From Mercenaria mercenaria (lineage: Eukaryota > Mollusca > Bivalvia > Venerida > Veneridae), in the NCBI RefSeq assembly GCF_021730395.1, contig NC_069361.1, positions 80,733,001 to 80,797,000 on the forward strand: a stretch of 64,000 nucleotides of DNA, written 5' to 3'. A program made the translations under genes and the position numbers. Below are positions 59,340 through 64,000 of this stretch, piece after piece (the first letter of the stretch is position 1; each line of letters starts with the position of its first letter). The notes beneath the pieces are model-generated. The model was not told the origin of the DNA, made no database searches, and worked only from the letters and a program-made list of their open reading frames with translations.

Positions 59340-61286
59340 ATAACTGTATCTTTATTTGGATAGATTTGTTTTTTTGAAACAACACAATGCAGTCAAAGAA
59401 ACCTGCCGCTGAAAATAATTAACCAGATATGCTAACTAAAAATGCCGTTACATCCAGGTTTTATTAAAAATTGTAACAGACTTAAGTTACGACTCTCGTA
59501 AAAGATAGCATTCGTCCCGCTAATAAGGTTCATTTTAATGCCCCAGGCACATGACCTTCACCTACAAACTTAAAATCTTAATAAACAACATTTCTGATCC
59601 TACAGTCCAGATCCAATTTAGTTCATACTCACGCTCAACAAACCTTGTGGCAAGTCCTACAAGCTGACCTATATATAGATGACAGTGACCTTCATATGAT
59701 CTTTAACCTCAGAGAGCAACATATTTGGTCATTCACCCAGGGCATGATTTTGCGTTTTTGAAAACGCAGCTCCTTGTTAAAATATTTACGAATTAATTTA
59801 CTTTTTAAGCTGTCAAAGTAATAAATTATACAAAGTATGATATAAATGAGTCACGCATAATTTTATTTATAAAAAGTTTCGAAAAAGAGCGGTCAGCAAG
59901 TTGTCCCTTTAAACATGCTGTCTTTCATTTGATACGTACACACTGCAGTATATCAGTCTGAGGCAAGTCGTATAGATACGTCCAAAGTCAGACGGAAGGT
60001 AACGGAAAAAGTACGTCACTTGGTTTGTTGTTTTCGAAAAAGATTTTTATACATTAACATTGTCGAAAAACTTCGAATTTGATCAATTCCTGTGTACTTT
60101 TTTTATTTTACGAAACTTGTAAAGGACTTATTACGGTATCAACACGAGAATCCAGTCTGACAATTTTTCTTTTTCCTTTTCTTTCTGCAAATTGACAATA
60201 GCAGGAACTCAGTGAATGCCAGTTAACACTAATTAGCGCAAATTTAGTTGGATCTTTATTGCATAGATATTAGGTATGATTTCCTCTAACAAGGCACGAA
60301 TTATCACCAGCTTCCCAGGCTAGTATCACACATATATTTCTTTTGCAAAGTAAATGCGTCCGAAGCTATCGTGATGTTTCTTTGGCTGCGCTTTGTTCAA
60401 AGCTTTTAGCTTCCAATTAGTATACGTTTTTCCCGTTTATTCACGATAGTCACCGGCACATTTTATTTTAGGAGAACAGTATAATTGTAGCTTCATGTGT
60501 GAATATGGACATAGGAAGAGCAGCGTCTTATAGTTAGATAAAATGATAGAGCTATCAAAAATTTTCTTTTCAGCATAGCAAATTCTTCGAAAATGGTATC
60601 TAATTCACTTTTCGTTTTCATCCTAAAACAGACAAGTGCATACGAGACACGTGCGTATTATAATTACCAGTTCTCCAACAATACAACTTGTTAATTGCAA
60701 CTAGACTGGATATTGGTAAACAACATTCTATGTAAGGCGTATCTTGCCTTACAGAGTTGGCAGTATTTTCAGAGATTAGTCAGTCCTTAGTAGCAAGAGA
60801 ATAATAAAATGGCACAAGCAATAAGGATAAATCAGGCTAGCGGAGTGTTCAAGACAGAGGAAAGTGTATTTGCGAAAGGCAAACTAATGACATAAATAAA
60901 CATCTGCGCTGAATCAATATCTAACAGGAAATTGAGCAACTTTGTTTGTATTCTAATAATCCTTTATGGTGCAATAAAGCATTCCTAAAACGAGGAAAAC
61001 GTTGTCTAATACCGATTTACATAAAAAAAAAACGAATGGGATACCTCCTTTGTCCTATGTATGAACAAATCTGTGTGCCTTTCAAAACGGTACTATACGT
61101 AGCACAGTGCAAGCTGAAAATTAGATAGATACGCTGCAAGTGGAGACGTGATATTTACACTTTTTAAAGGAAAAAAGCTGAGTTTTAAGAAAAAATAGAA
61201 ATATGTGGTATAAAAAAAATCAAAATTTATTGTCAATTATAAAACTTTCAAAAACACTTCAAACAAACATACAAGTATGCGATATT
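59340..61286. other. Intergenic, nothing recognised
   Basis: AT-rich sequence, short open frames only, no repeat structure seen. Confidence 0.4.
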
Positions 61287-61429
61287 TAAGAAATGAAATA
61301 TTGTTTTCGGTGTTCATGCGAAATGAACGACAGAATAGGATCGGCAAATCCATGAGTCGCGCTTAATTTGCCGATCCTATTCTGTCGTTCATTTCACATG
61401 AACACCGAAAAAAAAGTTTCATTTCTTAT
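61287..61429. repeat. Near-perfect hairpin, ~62-bp arms
   Basis: AAATGAACGACAGAATAGGA and TCGGCAAAT on the left are matched by ATTTGCCGATCCTATTCTGT and CGTTCATTT on the right, around a ~16-base loop. The arms extend outward through CGGTGTTCATG/CATGAACACCG to TAAGAAATGAAA/TTTCATTTCTTA. Very few mismatches imply recent origin. Confidence 0.92.
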
Positions 61430-61714
61430 ATTTACATTGTATTTCCTTTCCATTTGTAAACAAGATTTGATTTTATGTTGCACACATTTTGTTGCATTTA
61501 ACATTAAAATCAGCTTCCTGACCATTCTGTTCACCAGACGGAACAACTTCGACATCATCTAAGGAACGTTCTCACTGACTATACGCGGACGTCGTCAAAA
61601 CAGCGGCCCGTTATCACTAAGCAGCGTTGACGTAACTTTCGCGCCTTTCCTTTTGCTGTTCAAACAAATGAACGTCATTCTTTGCCATTGAAAAGAATAG
61701 GGCGAATGTAAATA

Positions 61715-62260
61715 TTCTTGCATACCAGACGGGGATTTCCGGTATTTTCACCGGTGCTAAAAAACTCCATCTTACACCCCGGGCTCGTAATGTAAATGAC
61801 GTATTGCAAACTACATATATGTAGATGATTTGTGTAGATATCTAGTAATTTAAGAGTTTATTTCATAAAACGGAATAAAAATCCAATAACTTGTTAAAAC
61901 TACATAACGTTACGCTGTAAGTGACAAAACAAAATTGTTATTTTGTTTTTGAAACGTAATGACGTCTTTCCTGTTTAGCTACGTTGATTTCCCGCGCTTT
62001 GTTTAAATACGGTGCTGTAAGTAAATAGTTCTAAAAAGAATGTCATTGTTTGGTTTTATTTTTGAAATTATTTCTTGAATATGGTATGCAAGAAAAAGAT
62101 TCTATCACTGGTTGTAGATGCAGATGGGAATATCCGGCTCTCGGGTAACTGTTTACGCGGTAACTCGTCGGGAGCCTCGTTACCGCCTTGAACAGTTACC
62201 CTCCAGGCCGGATATTCCCATCTACACCTACAGCCAGTGAAAGAATCTTATATTCTAATA
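61715..62260. mobile_element. Composite foldback element, copy B
   Basis: ATTCTTGCATACCAGACG (61717) is inverted against TGGTATGCAAGAAAAAG (62083). An adjoining hairpin (~62083-62255) has ATGGGAATATCCGG and CCGGATATTCCCAT arms, plus CGGGTAACTG/CAGTTACCCT. Block order matches 55600-56012. Confidence 0.7.
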
Positions 62261-62379
62261 TGACTAGCAATAGGCAATGCTTTAATAATCATGAAATATT
62301 ATGTTTGATGTTTTTTTGAAGTGATATTTAGCGCCATGTACGCATCGAGAAACAGCGCTTCCAAACTTGATCAAATATT

Positions 62380-62795
62380 TAACGACGTATAACCGCCTAA
62401 GTGTATAAATAGTGTTAAAACACGGTTTTGCTATAAATCATTTCGGTTCTAATGCGTGTTTTATAGTACAATTTAGATCAAATGTGGTAGAACTGTTTCT
62501 TCGCTGATGTATGGCGCCAAATGGTAGGTTGTGCAGAATAATTCGCCATCATTTGCGCTCTAATTGAACTGTTCCGCAAGTCGTATTACCATTTCCGGTC
62601 CAGGCGTGTATAAACAAAGGAGCGTGACGACCTACCATTTGGCGCCAAACATCCGCGAAGAAACAGTTCTATAATATTTGATATAAATTTCACAATAAAA
62701 TACGTATTAGAATCGAAATAATTTATAGCAAAACCGTGTTTTGACACTATTTATACACGATGGGCGGTTATACGTCGTACCTAAATAATTCACAC
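62380..62795. mobile_element. Large foldback with ~150-bp arms
   Basis: Left arm ~62380-62530 and right arm ~62632-62795 are inverted copies. Outer parts carry GACGTATAACCGCC, AAAACACGGTTTTGCTATAA and TTCTAATGCG. Inner parts carry AGAACTGTTTCTTCGC and GGCGCCAAATGGTAGGT. The outer blocks equal the ends of the AATAATTTATAGCAAAA MITE family, so this palindrome appears to be built from that family plus a distinct inner hairpin. A further partial copy of the MITE continues to ~62860. Confidence 0.75.
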
Positions 62796-63204
62796 AGGCT
62801 ATACTCTCTTGAAATTATTACGATCGACGTATAACCGCTGATTTATGACTGAATAACACAGTTAGCGTAATCTTATACCACTCTGACACTCCGTGGACAA
62901 TACAATTTAATTAATTTTCTGGTGTTTTTATCTTCACATGTTCAATCTTTCCTTCTAAATCTATATTTTTTACCAAATATTTCCAATATTTGACGTTTAA
63001 ATTCTTGAACTTTCCTCCGATTTAGGAATGACCATACACCGTGGCAGGATTAACAAGCAAAACTGAATATCTGAATTATTTCATCATTTAATCGAGGACA
63101 AACGTCATTAATATTAGGGAATTTCGTGTAGAATACAGTTATAATAAAATCTAATAACTGCTTTTTGTAAATTTGAGCGTTTTTCGACAGATAAACAGAA
63201 CTTT

Positions 63205-63545
63205 TTAGTTCAGCTGGATGACAAGATAATAGCAGAGATTGATAGGTGGCCTAAAACACGTAGGTTTCAAATACGGCTGCATGTTATTACAAAAATGTCT
63301 AAAATTTGTGACAAACTGAAATTCATCCCCAATATCATTCACGCAGAATAAGCATCTTGTTTTAAATGAGGGGTATATTTCTACAGCGACCTGTTTCATA
63401 ATATGATAGCCTAATATTCCCTGTGCGATATTTAGCCAAAAAATGTAAGTCATTACTAAACACATCTTCCTTTTTATAATTATGTCTCCATGCCAAAATT
63501 TTCGACATGCAGTTGAAACCTATAAATCTCTTTTCGAATGACACC
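63205..63545 (-). mobile_element. Decayed LINE C-terminal remnant
   Basis: Minus-strand frames read LAKYRTGNIRL, then CRNIPLI and, in another frame, RCLFCVNDIGDEFQFVTNF. This is the KYRTGNIRL...C-x2-C...EFxF arrangement of the same LINE family as 53345-53600, with at least one frame change and stops. Confidence 0.5.
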
Positions 63546-64000
63546 TCTTTATGTTTTTTTTTAACATGATGAGCAAGACTTAAGCGTGCGAGTTATACGT
63601 AAAATATTCGGTGCGTTTTAGTTAATAAGTTTATTTAGTTCATACAAGATTTAAAGCGGAATATGCAACATTTGGTAACATTTCTAGAGTAGGTGAAATG
63701 ATAGCACTTACGAAAAAGTGTATCAAAATCGGACGACAAGCAAAAAGATACAGCCATTTGAATACCATCTTTGTAATGAAACGTCATCCATTTTGGGCAC
63801 AGTGACACAATGCTTATCATTGTTTCCTTATATGGGCATTACCAAATATGGTGTATCAGTGAATATTAAAAACGAATTATAAGATACAGCACTGATGGCT
63901 GCTACCATCTCCATCATCAGGTGGGTTCCATTTTAATCGGACGTTTCGGCGCTTACCCACAACGTCCTCCTATGTTGCGCCGACCGGAAGTGATCAGTTT
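63546..64000. other. Window end, nothing recognised
   Basis: No supported coding or repeat feature. Confidence 0.35.

Overview
The window is AT-rich animal nuclear DNA with spliced genes, long introns and a dense load of transposable elements. The repeat families (hairpin elements ending in TGAGCC, elements opening with AACAAGAG plus a short palindrome, tRNA-derived SINEs with a conserved core) are ones I associate with bivalve molluscs, so a clam-like bivalve is the best guess. That is inference from memory of repeat families, not a database result.

Three protein-coding genes can be supported. (1) 9023-12970 (+) is one long open exon of 1315 codons. It has an LRAT/NlpC-P60-type acyltransferase domain with the Asn-Cys-Glu-His-Phe motif, then a hydrophobic hairpin, then eight tandem degenerate copies of the same fold that lack the catalytic cysteine. 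It is the most unusual object here. (2) 29944-42555 (-) is a 13-coding-exon gene for a 693-residue leucine-rich-repeat protein resembling vertebrate LRRC74A/B. I assembled its exons from splice signals, and all reading phases agree. (3) 56504-58912 (+) is a two-exon gene for a 540-residue protein of unknown function, with a Rossmann/TIR-like alpha-beta segment and a short Ser-rich tandem repeat.

Layout: 1-4730 is an apparent DNA transposon with long inverted ends and a 5-bp target duplication, holding a decayed RNase H-bearing LINE. 4730-8800 is intergenic, with a diffuse tandem repeat. 8800-13100 is the LRAT-like gene. 13230-16000 is a CR1/L2-like LINE relic. 16260-18500 is a degenerate array and 18500-20420 a clear ~63-bp satellite. 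20700-28300 holds MITEs, two tRNA-derived SINEs and dispersed tandem elements. 29700-42600 is the LRR gene, whose introns carry a hairpin MITE, a MULE-like MITE with a tRNA-like core, and a large tandem-repeat element ending about ten bases from a splice donor. 44437-45395 is an internally deleted Tc1-like transposon. 47400-54400 is mostly repeats and LINE remnants with one plausible orphan exon. 54680-62860 contains the third gene between clusters of foldback elements. The last kilobase has a LINE tail remnant.

No rRNA, CRISPR array, bacterial operon or functional tRNA gene was found. The three genes show no evident common pathway, and most of the window is mobile-element sequence.
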